Assembly: GCA_019155185.1 (NCBI GenBank)
Contig: CM032809.1
Coordinates: 7,894,621 to 7,958,620 of the forward strand
DNA length: 64,000 bases
Direction: 5' to 3'
Origin: Beaufortia kweichowensis
Lineage: Eukaryota; Chordata; Actinopteri; Cypriniformes; Gastromyzontidae
Numbering within the stretch: the stretch's first letter is position 1; every line of letters starts with the position of its first letter. The translations under genes and the position numbers were made by a program. This document shows positions 62,031-64,000 of the stretch, in pieces. A model generated the notes under the pieces. It was not told the origin of the DNA, ran no database searches, and was given only the letters and a program-made list of their open reading frames with translations.

Positions 62031-62239
62031 TTGGTAAACGTAAAGGTAAATAATTGCCGTTTTTACCTGTATGTTGAGGTAAATCCGTTGTTTTATGTAT
62101 CGTGGATCAGATTTTTTTCTCCATCAGAGCATTTTTAATCGGAGTTTAATTTGATCTGTATCAAGGGACCGTTAACATTGATAGTGGCGTGTAGCTATGT
62201 CGAAATCTGAAGCACTACGGAGTCAGAGGACACCAAGAC

Positions 62240-62288
62240 ATGGCCTCAAAAGACATGGATGTCAGCCTGAAACCAGTTTCCCTAATCG
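62240..62288 (+). other. Weak candidate first coding exon of a divergent gene
   Basis: ATG at 62240 opens MASKDMDVSLKPVSLI, then G|GTACTG as a possible but poor donor. A better donor, AAG|GTAAAT, lies upstream near 62046 and could end a 5' UTR exon. The position beside the CpG-rich region would suit a bidirectional promoter, but no downstream exon is visible and the protein is not recognised. Confidence 0.15.
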
Positions 62289-64000
62289 GTACTGTATTAC
62301 AAAATGCTGCTTTGAATATGTTTTATTGATTGGGTAGCTGCTTTTGTTTTAGCGTAAATGTTTAGCTGTATATTTGGCCTGTAGGCAAACCACACGTTAA
62401 CATGATTCAGACATGGACAGATTTGGACAGAAAGTTATGATATTATCAAATGAAAAAATGCTAATTTAATTTCAGCTCACCTCATGGGGTCTCAACACTT
62501 CAAGGTTTATACATTTGTAAACAAACCAATGATCTATGACTAATTTGATCTATCTTCTATCTCTTGCTCATATAGGGGCTTATTGTCATTCCCCACATCA
62601 CTCTTTCCCTCTCAGTCTATTTTTTGTCTCTTTCTTCACTTGCTCCTCTCCTCTGTTGTTTTTGTCAGGGATGCTGCCTCTCTCGTGTCCCCTCCAGGCA
62701 TGTTGCTGTGGTGACGGCAGTAAAGGGGATGAGAGAGATGGAGAACTATTACTACTTTAACTGGCTGTATCTGCCATCCCTGCGCTTGTCTGTGCATACA
62801 ATGCCACGTCAATTGCCTCTGTTGTCCTTCTTTTTCTTTCTCTTTCCCTCTCTAGTGTATATTTTTCATCCAGTGTTAAACTTTTACTAGCAGTACACCA
62901 GGTCTTTGTGCTACAAGATTCCCACTTTATCTTCCTGTTGCAAAATCAAAGTTTTTCTGAAACTCAGCAATATTGTATAGTGGAAAAAAGCAAAGGTATT
63001 GGGGATATTTTTTTCTTTTATCAATTTATCAATTTTCTTTTTTGCATTTTGATAAAAAGTCAATGAAAGATTAAATGACTATATGCTACACATAAAGAAT
63101 CACAGAACTGTAACTGAGATTCAATAAAACATTGTATCCCTGCAGATTCCCACCGTCGTGTATGATAGACACCCGTCCTGTCCTGTCAAAGACTTTTGAG
63201 TCTATGTGTAAATAAAGGTTTCTGCACCTCTGCATGATGCCAGCTTGTGCATGTTTACATACTGTATGATTCACGTGTCTTTACAAGTTGCCTATAATCA
63301 GATACATTTGGCTCGGCTTTTGAGCGATGGCGCGGTGCTGATGTGGCTCAGGCGTTGCTAGGCAGCGGGAGACATTAGTAAAACTAGGCTGTTTCTGTTT
63401 GCTTTCGTGTGTTGGTTGTGATTAATTCATGAGTAGTCCTGCTATGGGCACATTGATTATCCAGATAATCCATTATCATCAATCTGACTCGCTGTAGTCA
63501 TGTATCCTTGTTTGGTGTTTAATTGCTTTTCCCAAGGTTTTTATTCACGGGGCATATGAGAAGATGGGTGCGTTCTGTTCTCCGCCTTCTCTGTTAGCTG
63601 TCCCTCATTCATCTTTTTTCCAGCGAACTAATTCATTAATCTTTCCATATTCTTCCCTGTGTCGCTGTCACACCGTTTATCTGAACATTTCAATCTCGGC
63701 TGTGTTTACTTATTATTATTGCTGTAATGTTTTTTTTTGTCATGATTCATTCAAGTCATTTTTATATTCCACTGATTCAAGTGCTTTGGAATGTATTAAG
63801 TGTATATTTGTTTAATGCTGGTGATTAAATCAAGCTGTGAACTTAGGTGTTTGCTGGTTTTAAAGACATTTCCTTGACTAGTCTATATCTTTCAGCTGTG
63901 GATTAAGGACATAATCAAGTTGTGCAGCTGGTAATACATTTTAGCTTTGTGAAAAGGATTTTTTAAAGCATTTTTTATTTATTACCTTACACGAACATCA
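62289..64000. other. Upstream flank, nothing recognised
   Basis: AT-rich with pyrimidine-rich patches near 62560-62680 and 62820-62860. A CpG-containing patch at 63310-63380 (GAGCGATGGCGCGGTGCTG) stands out slightly. No transposon, RNA gene or exon could be supported. Confidence 0.4.

Overview
This window is vertebrate nuclear DNA, almost certainly from a teleost and most likely a cyprinid. The evidence is the repeat content: tRNA-type SINEs with an AAGTCGCTTTGGATAAAAGC-like tail, an L2-type LINE tail carrying the same sequence, foldback elements ending in TTAAAGGRATAGTTCACCC-like repeats, an element bounded by GGGTAACACTTTACAAT, and long GA/CT microsatellites. These families are recognised from memory, not searched. 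There is no prokaryotic or viral gene content, no CRISPR array and no tRNA or rRNA gene.

One protein-coding gene can be reconstructed completely. It lies on the minus strand and encodes an ephrin-A3-type GPI-anchored ligand of Eph receptors (efna3; whether the a or b teleost paralogue cannot be told). Five coding exons sit at 61312-61421, 17518-17819, 16151-16216, 15522-15593 and 13811-13929. All junctions are GT/AG, the phases agree, and the joined frame encodes 222 residues. Intron 1 is about 43.5 kb, so about two thirds of the window is a single intron. A CpG-rich promoter region lies at about 61422-62030. A 3' UTR probably runs from 13810 to an AATAAA near 12206-12211.

Layout: 1-12.2 kb is the 3' flank of the gene, with two SINEs, (CT)n, (GA)n and (CA)n microsatellites, a local tandem duplication, one copy of a piggyBac-like MITE and some conserved-looking non-coding sequence. 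12.2-17.8 kb holds the 3' UTR and exons 5 to 2. 17.8-61.3 kb is intron 1, with an L2 fragment, several MITE and foldback copies, long GA tracts, and islands of unique, mixed-composition sequence that look like developmental enhancers. 61.3-62.05 kb is exon 1 and the promoter. 62.05-64 kb is upstream sequence in which only a weak candidate divergent first exon is visible.

The most notable points are these. The polypyrimidine tract of the exon 2 acceptor is itself a 57-bp CT microsatellite. The 3' UTR contains a match to nucleotides 1-8 of miR-210-3p, a microRNA known to target mammalian EFNA3. Two MITE copies share ends and a TTAA target. A full-consensus CTCF motif sits just upstream of exon 3. 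No previously undescribed multi-gene system is visible.
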